Positions 55,436 to 64,000 of a stretch of DNA of 64,000 bases are shown piece by piece. The DNA comes from Paenibacillus sp. J23TS9 (GTDB taxonomy: Bacteria > Bacillota > Bacilli > Paenibacillales > Paenibacillaceae): positions 315,178 to 379,177 of the forward strand of contig NZ_BOSG01000006.1 in the NCBI RefSeq assembly GCF_018403225.1, in the 5' to 3' direction. The notes under the pieces are model-generated. The model saw only the letters and a list, made by a program, of their open reading frames with translations. It searched no databases and had not been told where the DNA came from. Numbering within the stretch: the stretch's first letter is position 1; each line of letters starts with the position of its first letter. The translations under genes and the position numbers were made by a program.

Positions 55436-55917
55436 AGCAAGTCACTGCTTTCCAGCACTTCATTACGGATATGATCCCGCCGTGCCTGCACCCGGTTTTG
55501 AATGACAGGATCAGAAGCTCCAATGATCTGGGCTGCCAACAGTCCTGCATTCGTCGCTCCAGCCTGACCGATGGCCACTGTAGCGACTGGGATTCCTCCA
55601 GGCATTTGTACGATCGAAAGCAGTGAGTCCAGTCCGTTCAGTGCTTTGGTCTGCACCGGTACGCCGATTACAGGGAGCACCGTTTTGGCGGCAACCATCC
55701 CCGGCAAATGCGCGGCACCGCCCGCACCCGCGATGATGACCTTAATGCCCCGCTGCGCAGCTTCTTCCGCAAAGGTAAACATCAAATCCGGCGTACGATG
55801 CGCGGATACGACCTTTTTCTCATAAGGAATATTCAGTTCATCAAGCACTATGCAAGCGTGCTGCATCGTTTCCCAATCCGATTTGCTGCCCATGATGACA
55901 GCGACCGATGCTGACAT
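55432..55917 (-). CDS. purE: N5-CAIR mutase
   Basis: This 161-residue enzyme is read from the ATG at 55917, where [20 protein letters not shown], the PurE signature, begins; the frame upstream runs through the leader and has no ribosome site. [18 protein letters not shown] holds the catalytic serine/histidine and [19 protein letters not shown] the substrate loop. It rearranges N5-CAIR to CAIR. It is the first gene of the operon, behind a riboswitch and terminator. Confidence 0.97.
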   Translation of the reverse strand: MSASVAVIMGSKSDWETMQHACIVLDELNIPYEKKVVSAHRTPDLMFTFAEEAAQRGIKVIIAGAGGAAHLPGMVAAKTVLPVIGVPVQTKALNGLDSLLSIVQMPGGIPVATVAIGQAGATNAGLLAAQIIGASDPVIQNRVQARRDHIRNEVLESSDLL

Positions 55918-55984
55918 GTTTCTACCTACTTTCATGTGGTTTTTTAGCGATCTGTCTTTTTTATCAAAAACCGAAAATAAGACC

Positions 55985-56030
55985 AAAAAGCCCGGTCCCA
56001 AGAAAATATTGATTTTCAGGATACCGGACC
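55985..56030 (-). terminator. Riboswitch-controlled terminator of the pur leader
   Basis: On the minus strand GGTCCGGTATCC pairs with GGGACCGGGC, with an inner GAAAAT/ATTTTC stem, followed by TTTTT. It lies between the purine aptamer and purE and is the expected off-switch. Confidence 0.75.
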
Positions 56031-56128
56031 ATGTCAGGAATACATATACGCTTGGATGTATCATGTGATTGATCACAAAAGACATACACCAAGACCGGAA
56101 TGGCCGTACAGCCTCCCTTGCGGTATTC

Positions 56129-56197
56129 CCTCGTAGTCCGGAAATTTACGGTCTCCGGGTAGAAACTTCCGGGCCTTATTCCCGGCGTTATACGAGC
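56129..56197 (-). ncRNA. Purine (guanine-type) riboswitch
   Basis: On the minus strand the conserved aptamer elements appear in order: CTCGTATAA, GGAATA-GGCCCG, GTTTCTACC, ACCGTAAAT and GGACTACGAG. The base that pairs with the ligand is C in GACTACGAG, which specifies guanine or hypoxanthine rather than adenine. Ligand binding should favour the downstream terminator and switch the pur operon off. Confidence 0.95.
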
Positions 56198-56361
56198 ATT
56201 TTTTCAATTGTAAATGATGCTGATATTGGAGCGCCTCCGTTTAAGAGGACTTACATCTATCAGTTTAACAATCCCCTACATCACATGTCAACTCAAACAC
56301 GAACAATTAAAAGAATCATAAATTTAATGTTCGTTTTTTGGCCTATTCATACCTAAAAAGC

Positions 56362-56397
56362 AAGCCAGTATACCTTCAAACTCCGGCACACTGGCTT
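56362..56397 (-). terminator. Terminator of uspA
   Basis: AAGCCAGT pairs with ACTGGCTT, with further pairing inside; the minus strand continues GCTTTTT. Confidence 0.75.
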
Positions 56398-56413
56398 ACA
56401 ATTTTAATTTTGA

Positions 56414-56848
56414 TTACTTAATCACAAGAACAGGTATACGGGCATGCTGCACCACGTTGTGGCTGACACTACCAAGCACGAATTCACGAATTCCGCCTAA
56501 ACCGCGGCTGCCAATAATTATGACATCCGAGTCTTTTTCCTTGGCATATCTCAAAATGGTTTCTGCAGGAGCTCCCTGGATCATCTCCACGTTGAAGCTT
56601 ACGCCCGCGTCCGTCAAGCGCTTTTTCGCTTCGTCAACGGTCTGTTCAGCCAGATCATAAAAATCCTTGTTGACAGATGCTGGAATCGGAGCGAGGCCTT
56701 CACCGATAAAGACACGCGGAAAATCGAATGCATGCAGGACCTGAATGACCGAGCCTGGTGCTGCATGAGCTAATTCAATCGCACGATCAAGAGCCTTATT
56801 GGAAGCTTTGGAACCATCATAAGCCAGAAGAATTTTGGAGAATAACAT
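56414..56848 (-). CDS. Universal stress protein (UspA family)
   Basis: This 144-residue protein is read from the ATG at 56848 (GAGGTG 7 nt upstream); the longer frame to 56929 lacks a site. It begins LFSKILLAYDGSKASNKALD, with the nucleotide-binding Asp, and ends in DVIIIGSRGLGGIREFVLGS and VVQHARIPVLVIK, the ATP-binding G-2x-G-9x-G(S/T) motif. It is therefore an ATP-binding-type Usp. Such proteins aid survival during stress or stasis. Single-gene unit. Confidence 0.93.
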   Translation of the reverse strand: MLFSKILLAYDGSKASNKALDRAIELAHAAPGSVIQVLHAFDFPRVFIGEGLAPIPASVNKDFYDLAEQTVDEAKKRLTDAGVSFNVEMIQGAPAETILRYAKEKDSDVIIIGSRGLGGIREFVLGSVSHNVVQHARIPVLVIK

Positions 56849-56996
56849 GTGAACCCACCTCTTCTTTCTCTGTTTTGTTGAACTGCCATGTATTAAACGA
56901 TTTAACCTTGAATCCATTCCGTTAATCATAAATACAAATGGAACAGATCCAGCACAAGATAGAAGAAAATCGATAAAGCCTGTTGTAGAGACGCTG

Positions 56997-57260
56997 CTAG
57001 CTTAAAAAATAGGCGTACAGAACGGCATTCACAAACAATAGCAGAGGGATGCCAATGCGAAAACTCAGATGGCGCGTCTTATGGCGCTTGCGGTACATCG
57101 CGATCCACACACCAAGAGATCCGCCGATTGCCGCCAGTAAAAAAAGGGTTCTCTCAGGTACGCGGTCGCGCCTGTTCCTTGCTCTTCTTTTATCCTCGGA
57201 CATCACCAGGTAGCCCACTGCATTGATGAAAATAAACCATACCCATAGGGCTGTTCTCAC
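56997..57260 (-). CDS. DUF1294-family small membrane protein
   Basis: This 87-residue protein is read from a GTG at 57260 with GGAGGT 9 nt upstream; the frame is open to 57329, but length and site favour the shorter form. TALWVWFIFINAVGYLVMSE is the first TM helix and the motif DKRRARNRRDRVPERTLFLL is diagnostic of DUF1294, followed by GGSLGVWIAMYRKRHKTRH and a third TM helix. Function unknown. Confidence 0.87.
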   Translation of the reverse strand: MRTALWVWFIFINAVGYLVMSEDKRRARNRRDRVPERTLFLLAAIGGSLGVWIAMYRKRHKTRHLSFRIGIPLLLFVNAVLYAYFLS

Positions 57261-57386
57261 CGGGGAACCACCTCCGTTCAACCTGCCTAGCTTCATTATA
57301 AATCTGTATCGGGACGGAAACAATGTCAAAACTCAAAATTATTTCAGTTTCTAAGGTATAGCTAAATGAACCTGCTTTGTCTGGCG

Positions 57387-59522
57387 TTACTTATCGTTTT
57401 TTTGCTCCATAGCGGCTTTTAGCAGTTCACCCAAATTAGAGACAGCAGACGATTCCTGGCTGGAATATTGCTGGACAAGCTTACGTGCTTCCTTCTTATT
57501 CACATGCTTATTGTCCTTATTCATCGTCTCGGTAATTCCGCAGGACAGGCACTGCACATACATACCAGCCTTGCCTTCCTTCATCTCCATCTTCTTATGG
57601 CACTGCGGACAACGGCGGTTCGACAGACGCTTTTCATCGGAGCGACGGTAGCCGCAATCATCACTTGGACAAATCAGCATTTTGCCACGCTTGCCCTTCT
57701 TCTCCAAAAGTTTTGTGCCGCATTGCGGGCAGTGGCTGTTGGATACGTTGTGAGGCTTGTAGCCGGCAGAGCTATTTTTCACCCCGGTAACCAGATCCTT
57801 GGACATGCTCCGAATTCCCTGAAGGAAAGGCTCCGGCTGTCCTTGACCACGGGCGATTTTCTCAAGCTCGGCTTCCCAGCGGGCGGTAAGCTCCGGCGTA
57901 CGCAGCTCAGGCGCAACCAGCTCAATCAGCTGCTTACCTTTTCCTGTCGGATGCAAAAGATTGCCCTGACGCTCAATCGTGTCGGAGTTAATCAGCTTCT
58001 CAATGATATCCGCCCGGGTGGCAGGCGTGCCAAGTCCGTGCTTTTCCATTTGCGAGAGCAGGCTTGCTTCTGTGTAACGCTTCGGCGGAAGCGTTCTTCC
58101 TCCTTGAACATGAACACGCTGCACTTTGACAGAGTCTCCCTCATGAAGCTCAGGGAGCAATGAAGAACTGTCATCCGTATCCCCATCATTGTCATCATCG
58201 GATAGATCATCCACTTCAGCCCCATAGACCTCGCGCCAGCCTGCATCCTTGATCGTCGTACCTTTGACATGCAGCTGCTCTCCCTCGACCTGTACAATGA
58301 CGCTCACATTGTCGTAACGTGCAGGAGGATAGAACAGACTGATAAAGCGGCGCACAATCAGATCATAGAGCTTGCGCTCCTCCGTATTCAGCTGATTCAG
58401 CAGCACGGTCTCTTCCGTCGGAATGATCGCATGATGGTCACTGACCTTCGAATCATCGACAATCCGTTTGGTTATCGGCAGATTCTTGCGCAGCAATGGA
58501 CGGGCAAGTGTCGCATAGGGGCCGATGGCCACGCTCTCAAGTCGCTCCTTCAAGGTGTGAACCATGTCAGAAGTCAAATAACGGCTGTCCGTACGTGGAT
58601 ATGTAACCAGCTTATATTGCTCATACAGACGCTGCAGTACATTGGATGTCTGCTTTGCGGAGAATCCATATTTACGGTTTGCATCTCTCTGAAGCTCGGT
58701 CAGGTCATACGCAAGCGGATGCGGCTCGACCTTCTCCGACTTTTTCACCTGCGTAATCTTGCCGTATTGTCCCTCCAGCTTCTTCTTTAACGAATCCGTA
58801 TTTTGGCGTTCAAAGATGCGTGCGTCCCCATTTTTCCCACGCCAGTTTGCCGAAAAGTTTCCGAAATCCGCCTTCAGTGTGTCATATTCCTGGGAACGAA
58901 AATTCACGATTTCATTTTCCCTGTCCATGATCATACCAAGCGAAGGCGTCTGTACGCGGCCTGCGGACAACTGGGCACTATACTTGACTGTCAGGGCACG
59001 CGTTACGTTAAGTCCAATCATCCAGTCTGCTTCGGCCCGGCATCGTGCCGATTCATATAATCGATCAAACTGGTTACCCGGACGCAAAGACGCAAAACCT
59101 TCCTTGATCGCTTTATCCGTCTGGGACGAAATCCATAGGCGCTGGAACGGCTTGTTCCAGTGGGCCATTTTCAAAATCCAGCGTGCCAGGAGTTCCCCTT
59201 CGCGTGCCGCATCCGTCGCTATAATCAGCTTGTTTACATCCTGACGCTTAATCATCTGCTGAACGACCCTGAACTGCTGGCCAGTTTCCCGCAGCACCTT
59301 CAGCTTCATCGTTGCCGGCAGGATGGGCAGATCCTCAAGATTCCATGTTGCATATTTATGGTCATAATCTTCCGGCTCAGCCAGTCCTACCAAATGACCC
59401 AGTGCCCATGTGACAATATATTGAGGGCCTTCAAAATATCCCTTGTGCTTTTCCCTGCTTCCCATGACCCGCGCAATTTCACGTGCCACGGATGGTTTTT
59501 CAGCTAATACGAGTGATTTCAT
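57387..59522 (-). CDS. topB: DNA topoisomerase III
   Basis: This 711-residue type IA topoisomerase is read from the ATG at 59522 (AAAGGGGAG 5 nt upstream). The TOPRIM domain begins MKSLVLAEKPSVAREIARVM and has IATDAAREGELLARWI. The active-site tyrosine is in LVTYPRTDSRYL. The C-terminal region holds two zinc-ribbon cysteine sets (CPQCGTKLLEKKGKRGKMLI and CPQCHKKMEMKEGKAGMYVQ). It decatenates and relaxes negatively supercoiled DNA. A short acidic insert (DDLSDDDNDGDTDDSS) lies near residue 440. Confidence 0.96.
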   Translation of the reverse strand: MKSLVLAEKPSVAREIARVMGSREKHKGYFEGPQYIVTWALGHLVGLAEPEDYDHKYATWNLEDLPILPATMKLKVLRETGQQFRVVQQMIKRQDVNKLIIATDAAREGELLARWILKMAHWNKPFQRLWISSQTDKAIKEGFASLRPGNQFDRLYESARCRAEADWMIGLNVTRALTVKYSAQLSAGRVQTPSLGMIMDRENEIVNFRSQEYDTLKADFGNFSANWRGKNGDARIFERQNTDSLKKKLEGQYGKITQVKKSEKVEPHPLAYDLTELQRDANRKYGFSAKQTSNVLQRLYEQYKLVTYPRTDSRYLTSDMVHTLKERLESVAIGPYATLARPLLRKNLPITKRIVDDSKVSDHHAIIPTEETVLLNQLNTEERKLYDLIVRRFISLFYPPARYDNVSVIVQVEGEQLHVKGTTIKDAGWREVYGAEVDDLSDDDNDGDTDDSSSLLPELHEGDSVKVQRVHVQGGRTLPPKRYTEASLLSQMEKHGLGTPATRADIIEKLINSDTIERQGNLLHPTGKGKQLIELVAPELRTPELTARWEAELEKIARGQGQPEPFLQGIRSMSKDLVTGVKNSSAGYKPHNVSNSHCPQCGTKLLEKKGKRGKMLICPSDDCGYRRSDEKRLSNRRCPQCHKKMEMKEGKAGMYVQCLSCGITETMNKDNKHVNKKEARKLVQQYSSQESSAVSNLGELLKAAMEQKNDK

Positions 59523-59827
59523 AACGCTCCCCTTTCTGAAGATATCAAAATTCAATGAACCCCGAGGAATCCCCATCCTGATATCGTAAGAAAAACCTCA
59601 CTAGATGCGGTCCGGCTTCTGTGAGAGTATGTCGATTGACGTTTTTTCTCTTGCTTCTATTATACCATCCAATGCCCCGCGTCATGAAATGGGCTTTATA
59701 GCTCTTTAAACAGAAAAAACCTTCCAGGCCATAAGTGGATACGAATATCCGCAAACGGCACCAGAAGGAACTTTCTACATCATTGCACTTTAGTACTTAT
59801 ATCAAGGGTACAATGGTACGGCTATTG
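59523..59827. other. Gap upstream of topB
   Basis: About 305 bp between the topB start and the 44-codon gene. No gene is supported and no clear terminator or RNA element is seen. Confidence 0.35.
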
Positions 59828-59962
59828 CTACTCTTGTTTCGAAATCTGATTCAGGCTGGGCGGTACCTTGGCTGCCTTTTCCGGGTGCAGCGTGATGGCT
59901 TCCTCTTTGATGCTGGCTTTATTTTGCTGGTTGTTGATTTTAAGCGGTTTATGATGCGGCAC
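59828..59962 (-). CDS. 44-residue hydrophilic small protein
   Basis: A GTG at 59962 is preceded by AAAGGGGGGA at good spacing and opens 44 codons to a TAG at 59828. The product begins with PHHKPLKINNQQNKASIKEE and ends NQISKQE. It is hydrophilic and charged, with no membrane segment. No family is recognised. The strong ribosome site and balanced composition support a real gene, in the same direction as topB. Confidence 0.5.
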   Translation of the reverse strand: MPHHKPLKINNQQNKASIKEEAITLHPEKAAKVPPSLNQISKQE

Positions 59963-60271
59963 GACTATCCCCCCTTTCCGTTATCAATCCCCTAATCCGG
60001 CTTCTTTATCCCTGTAAAATAGTTCTTAAAGACTATTCAGTGGTGAATCATGAAAGCATTTCAGGAATTATAGAGAAAAACATAGATTATTTTGTCTATT
60101 TTTGTTAAGTTAAAATTGGCTAAATAAACCAATGCAGCTTTCAAAATGTTATAAGCTGTATCATTTGAACCATGCGGGGTGAATAAACAAGTCATTGTAA
60201 ATATATAAACCTATAAATTAGGTACTTAGTCGTATGTGAGTTATTAACGAGTATATAGGAGGTCCCATGCA
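59963..60271. other. Intergenic region upstream of the chemotaxis receptor
   Basis: 309 bp, AT-rich, between divergent genes. It should contain the promoters of the small gene and of the receptor. No sigma-D-type promoter could be matched with confidence. Confidence 0.35.
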
Positions 60272-61999
60272 GTGAAGATGCGCAATTTATCATTAAAATA
60301 CAAAATTTCCTTACTTTTAATTCCCGTCATCATCGTCGTATTTATGCTTATTCTACAGTTGAACATCAATACATTGAAGTCTGGCTTATCCCGGGATTTG
60401 GAGCATGAGCTTGAAGGTGTCGGTAATTTAACCGCGATGCAGCTCGATCCTGTTCAAATTACTTCATTGGTTGAGCAAGCAGGGAAGGACAATCCCGATT
60501 TCGAAAAGGTGCAAAACCAGCTGGATTTTATTCAAAAGGTTCAAGGCACGATGGCCTCCAGCTATGTCTGGAGGATTCAGGACGGACAAATTTATCCGGT
60601 CGTCTTCACGTCTGACCTTAATGAAGTAATGACGGAATTCAACAAGCCTTTGGATGGATTAGCTGCAGCTAATGTTAATGCCGCACAAAAAGCCTATGAC
60701 AGTGGCACAAGACAGATTACAGGCATGTATGAGGATGCCCTGGGCTCCTGGAGAACCATTATGCAACCGATCCGGAGCGAAGGAAAAGTCGTCGCGGTTC
60801 TTGGCATCGACTACTCAGCCGCTTATATCAATAATGTCGTCAGCGAATCACGGACCAAGCAAATCATCATTACGCTTGTCGGCATTGCCGTTACAGGATT
60901 AATTATTTATTTCGTTATTTACCGACTTCTGCTGCCTCTCCGGAATATCGTAGGTATAGCTAATAAAATAGCAGATGGTGATCTCACCACACAAGATTTC
61001 AGTTCCGATTCGAATGACGAAATCGGACAACTGTACAATGCGATTAGTAAAATGAACAGCCATCTTCGTTCGCTTATCCACAGCATTCAAGAGCAATCCA
61101 GACTTATGATAAGCTCATCCGAGCAGGTTCAAACAGGCGCTATGGAGACGGAAAACTACTCCCTCTCCGTTACGAAGGATATTTCCGAGGTTGCTAGCCA
61201 GACGACCACTACATCCAAAATTGCCGATGAGACCGTTATTGTTCTGGAAGAGACTGCCCTTGGTATACAGCGGATTGCCGAATCCACTTCATCTGCATCG
61301 GAGGAATCCAACCAGATGGCTGATGACGCGGAATCCGGTCATCATGCGCTTCAGGAAATGATGAATCAAATGGAAGCAATCAACATCTCCGTAGGTAAGA
61401 TCTCGGATGTTCTTCATAACCTAAACCTGCGTATTACGGAAATCGGTACCTTTACTGAACTGATTACCGAGGTCTCCCATCAGACCAACCTGCTCTCACT
61501 CAATGCTTCGATTGAGGCAGCACGGGCAGGGGAGCATGGGGCAGGCTTTGCCGTTGTGGCAAGCGAAATCCGGAAGCTGGCGGAAAGCACGAATAAATCT
61601 GCTGCCGGTATTTCAGATCTGGTATCGCGTATCCAGGAGAGCACCAACGATTCCATGGAAGCAGCAGATCATGGGCAGCAAGAAGCAACCCGTGGGCTAT
61701 CCCTTGCATCCGAGGCTGGGCAATCCTTTAGCCGCATTCTGCAGTCCACAAGCAATGTAGCGATGCAGATGCAGGAAATATCTGCTTCCCTTGAGCAGAT
61801 TTCAGCTTCCTCTGAAGAAGCGACCGCATCGGTTACCGAATTGAAATATGCGGCAGGCAACATTGCCCGTACCTCTGGCCAAGTATCGGATGCCGCGGGT
61901 ATGCAGCTTGAATTAATCCAGGAGATCAGCAAATCTACCCAATCCTTAAGCTCGGTCAGCCGTCAGCTGCAGGAAATGATTATGGTGTTTAAAGTATAA
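60272..61999 (+). CDS. Methyl-accepting chemotaxis protein
   Basis: This 575-residue receptor starts at a GTG with AGGAGGT about 8 nt upstream. TM1 is at about 10-29; an extracellular Cache-like sensor (30-190, with [20 protein letters not shown] and [14 protein letters not shown]) and TM2 at about 197-215 follow. A HAMP domain leads into the signalling hairpin, whose tip reads [20 protein letters not shown], then [20 protein letters not shown]. It controls CheA activity in response to a ligand that cannot be predicted. No che genes are nearby; it is followed by a perfect terminator. Confidence 0.95.
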   Translation: MKMRNLSLKYKISLLLIPVIIVVFMLILQLNINTLKSGLSRDLEHELEGVGNLTAMQLDPVQITSLVEQAGKDNPDFEKVQNQLDFIQKVQGTMASSYVWRIQDGQIYPVVFTSDLNEVMTEFNKPLDGLAAANVNAAQKAYDSGTRQITGMYEDALGSWRTIMQPIRSEGKVVAVLGIDYSAAYINNVVSESRTKQIIITLVGIAVTGLIIYFVIYRLLLPLRNIVGIANKIADGDLTTQDFSSDSNDEIGQLYNAISKMNSHLRSLIHSIQEQSRLMISSSEQVQTGAMETENYSLSVTKDISEVASQTTTTSKIADETVIVLEETALGIQRIAESTSSASEESNQMADDAESGHHALQEMMNQMEAINISVGKISDVLHNLNLRITEIGTFTELITEVSHQTNLLSLNASIEAARAGEHGAGFAVVASEIRKLAESTNKSAAGISDLVSRIQESTNDSMEAADHGQQEATRGLSLASEAGQSFSRILQSTSNVAMQMQEISASLEQISASSEEATASVTELKYAAGNIARTSGQVSDAAGMQLELIQEISKSTQSLSSVSRQLQEMIMVFKV

Positions 62000-62030
62000 C
62001 AAGCACGAGACATGTTTATTCCCCCAGAAA

Positions 62031-62060
62031 AAAGCGCTGGAGCCATAGCTCCAGCGCTTT
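62031..62060. terminator. Bidirectional terminator (13-bp perfect stem)
   Basis: AAAGCGCTGGAGC pairs perfectly with GCTCCAGCGCTTT around CATA. It separates the receptor and thioesterase genes, which converge. Confidence 0.85.
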
Positions 62061-62093
62061 TGATATTCAAATGAATCACCTGTTGGATTGTTA

Positions 62094-62828
62094 TCAGCCT
62101 GTCACTATGCAAGCTTCAAAGTAAGAGACGCCATCAGGAGCCTGTCCCCTGAAATAAAGCTTGCCGTCAACGGAATCCGAGCGGTAAATTCCCATTTCAT
62201 CTCCTGCCAATGCTTCATGCTGGTACGTGATTTTAAATGATTTTATATGAAGCTTATCGAGTTCCTCTTTACGAAGTGCGTCCATGCATAGATCGGCGTA
62301 ACGGGAATTGTTAAGATGTCCGTTCGCATCGATACCACTATAACGGACGACGGAGAGATAAGCTTCCTGCATGACCGTATCTTCGGGAATTTTCACTTTG
62401 TCTGGCGCCTCTCCTACCGAATCATCAGCCTTAATCGGCACCTCAAATGGAAATGCGGAAGGGCGCAGCACTTTCCGTTTGCTTATATCCACTAGAGCCC
62501 AGATGCTGCAGGCTTCAGCAATCGTCTTCCCCTCATGATCCATAATTCGAAAGTCACGCTGCCAGAGGGCACCCTTCGGTCCTTTATTCCATGTTTGAAT
62601 CGAAATATCTTCCAGTGCTTTTGGCATCCGCTGAAAGCGCAGCTCCATTGTAATCAGCATCCATCCCATTCCCTCAGCGATCATCTGATCCCGCGTAGCG
62701 CCAAGACGCTCCAGATCGGCATCAGCCGTGCGCTGCATCAGAGCAAGCAGTACTGATAGGCGCGCTTCCGATTTATAATCAATGTCATTGGAATGGATGA
62801 GATAATTTTCATTCCATTTGATATCCAT
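62094..62828 (-). CDS. Acyl-ACP thioesterase
   Basis: This 244-residue protein is a tandem double-hotdog enzyme of the FatA/FatB-like Acyl-ACP_TE family. The N-terminal half has ARLSVLLALMQRTADADLER and MGWMLITMELRFQRMPK; KGALWQRDFRIMDHEGKTIA, then WALVDISKRKVLRPS, form the second strand region. The second hotdog carries GIDANGHLNNSRYADLCMDA with the catalytic Asn/His motif. It releases free fatty acids from acyl carrier protein. It has its own terminator and no other fatty-acid gene is adjacent. Confidence 0.92.
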   Translation of the reverse strand: MDIKWNENYLIHSNDIDYKSEARLSVLLALMQRTADADLERLGATRDQMIAEGMGWMLITMELRFQRMPKALEDISIQTWNKGPKGALWQRDFRIMDHEGKTIAEACSIWALVDISKRKVLRPSAFPFEVPIKADDSVGEAPDKVKIPEDTVMQEAYLSVVRYSGIDANGHLNNSRYADLCMDALRKEELDKLHIKSFKITYQHEALAGDEMGIYRSDSVDGKLYFRGQAPDGVSYFEACIVTG

Positions 62829-63524
62829 TTGCGTTCACACTCCTGTACTTTATAAATCATACTCCTCCTCATCACCAAAAACCAGGCAAGCAAAGTAATC
62901 CTTAGTGAAATTAAACTCTGCTTGTCGCATCTCGTGTCGACCTCAAATAATGAAATCGCTATCATACTAGGCTTATTTGTACAGCCTCTTTGATCTGCTA
63001 ATCCACCCTGGAAGGCGACAGATCATGATTCTATGAACTCGGATGACGTGAAAATTGGCTTGGGCGGAGGTCCACTATGGACTTCGGAAAAATGGCGACC
63101 TCACACTCAGCAAATCTGAAGCGATTGGTGTCTTCATTTCATAAGCTGGCTGATCTTTCGGGAGTAGGAGGGAATTGGAACAACAGATGAGGCAGAGTGT
63201 TCCATGCAGGAAGGCAAGCTGGTCTAGCCGGTAACGAACATTATGAACATAAACGAGCAAAAGATTTTGAAGATGCTTCTTCTCTAAGTTATCCTCATGT
63301 TCATAACTGGTCGGAAACCTTGCTCGTGTCAGCTATTTTTACGTAAAGCTGTGTATTATGGGGATGAAATTGTGAATTTGTGGAGAACTTTTTGTGAGAT
63401 TCTCTAAAATTACAATTTTCGATTGATTTTTCTGTGCATAAGTATTTTTCAAACTAGAAAAGGAGGCTAACCTGTGGATGAATAAAGTCCACTTCCATAA
63501 AGTATCCACAAAAGGGGACAAAAA
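62829..63524. other. Gap downstream of the rRNA operon
   Basis: About 700 bp between the thioesterase gene and the rRNA terminator. Short open frames on the minus strand (such as 63075-63260) lack ribosome sites and family features. No tRNA gene was recognised. The part near 63350-63480 is AT-rich. Confidence 0.4.
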
Positions 63525-63555
63525 AACCACCATCGATTATTCATCAACAGTGGTT
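63525..63555 (-). terminator. Terminator of the rRNA operon
   Basis: On the minus strand AACCAC pairs with GTGGTT and is followed by TTTTT, directly after the 5S rRNA. Confidence 0.75.
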
Positions 63556-63560
63556 CTTCG

Positions 63561-63677
63561 CTTGGCGGCATCCTACTCTCCCAGGACCCTTCGGTCCAAG
63601 TACCATCGGCGCTGGAGGGCTTAACGGTCGTGTTCGGGATGGGTACGCGTGGAACCCCTCCGCCATCGCCACCAAAC
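63561..63677 (-). rRNA. rrf: 5S ribosomal RNA
   Basis: On the minus strand the gene starts near GTTTGGTGGCGATGGCGGAG and ends near GGATGCCGCCAAG, with the conserved CCATCCCGAACACGACCGTT in loop B/C. The ends pair as helix I. Length about 117 nt, the usual size. Confidence 0.97.
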
Positions 63678-63900
63678 AGGATTTTTAATGATTTTTCGAA
63701 GCCTAAGCCTCTCGAAATCGCTGCGAGAAAAGATCAGTCGGAAGACTAAACATGCAGCTTAAAAATCAGTCCAGATGTTTGATCACCTGAAAACTAGATA
63801 CGAAACGAATTTGTGTGTTTAGAAATGGTCTCCGCATTCCTTACTCCGTTGCAAAGCATAACGCTTCCGAAGTAAGTTTCCCTACGGTAAACTTTTTAGG
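63678..63900 (-). other. 23S-5S spacer
   Basis: About 220 bp between the two rRNA genes. It contains RNA-processing stems, for example GTTTACCGTAGGGAAACTTAC-like pairing near 63880-63895, and no tRNA gene was seen. Confidence 0.5.
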
Positions 63901-64000
63901 ATAAGCCCTCGACCGATTAGTATTGGTCAGCTCCATGCATTGCTGCACTTCCACCTCCAACCTATCTACCTCGTCGTCTTCAAGGGGTCTTACATACTGG
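63901..64000 (-). rRNA. rrl: 23S ribosomal RNA, 3' end (partial)
   Basis: The visible 100 nt match the conserved 3' end of bacterial 23S rRNA; on the minus strand they end AATCGGTCGAGGGCTTAT. The gene continues beyond the window. Confidence 0.95.

Noticed and set aside
59735..59995. 86-codon plus-strand frame near the topB start
   Set aside because: It has no ribosome site, and its antisense contains the better supported 44-codon gene.
1..64000. CRISPR array
   Set aside because: No regularly spaced repeat units were seen; the direct repeats noted are in pairs only and far apart or imperfect.

Overview
The window looks like chromosomal DNA of a Gram-positive, low-to-moderate GC Bacillales bacterium, most likely Paenibacillus or a close relative. 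The reasons are strong AGGAGG-type ribosome binding sites, frequent GTG/TTG starts, a twelve-gene purine operon in the Bacillus order behind a guanine-type riboswitch, the mhqED, yerB and yerC/TrpR-like genes of Bacillales, and lipoproteins with Gram-positive lipoboxes. The genus is an inference from gene content and style; no 16S sequence is present.

Region 1-6500 is an AT-rich accessory island with defence-type genes. On the minus strand (2118 to below 1) lies a tightly coupled operon. It encodes a 78-residue single-pass membrane protein, a protein with an ABC-three-component (ABC-3C) C-terminal domain, a small ABC-3C middle component and a DUF2326-type ABC/SMC-like ATPase that runs off the window. 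The membrane protein carries a C-terminal N-x-G repeat and the next protein carries a matching N-terminal one, a layout expected of amyloid-motif signalling pairs. A TIR-like protein is divergent to this operon, and a dynamin-like GTPase follows between two 24-bp direct repeats.

Region 6500-14200 is a cell-surface block: a two-component system (14148-11657), a decayed polysaccharide deacetylase, then amidase, GDSL lipoprotein, MBOAT acyltransferase, DHHW protein and DUF4358 lipoprotein. TGCAGAT direct repeats with an 11-bp period sit in front of the regulator operon and the deacetylase remnant, and a single copy precedes the amidase, so one regulator may control the block.

Region 14600-31600 holds mostly housekeeping genes: an RlmCD-type methyltransferase, DgkB, CbiX, a YerC-like regulator, a basic-tailed YqfQ-like protein, a C45 peptidase, CorA, DUF47-Pit phosphate transport, YerB, DoxX behind two perfect CRP/FNR-type palindromes, an extradiol dioxygenase, hydrolases and secreted proteins.

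Region 31700-38850 is a plus-strand catabolic-looking cluster of unknown substrate: FAD oxidoreductase, ion-transporter-type permease, hydantoinase/oxoprolinase, HExxH protein and an RpiR regulator. A 21-bp palindrome and a cre-like site precede it. It is followed by ilvA and by mhqED, in which mhqE is frameshifted.

Region 42100-56200 is the pur operon on the minus strand: riboswitch, purE-K-B-C-S-Q-L-F-M-N-H-D and a terminator. The right end has uspA, a DUF1294 gene, topB, a 44-codon gene, a chemotaxis receptor, an acyl-ACP thioesterase, a 5S rRNA and the 3' end of a 23S rRNA, both rRNAs on the minus strand.
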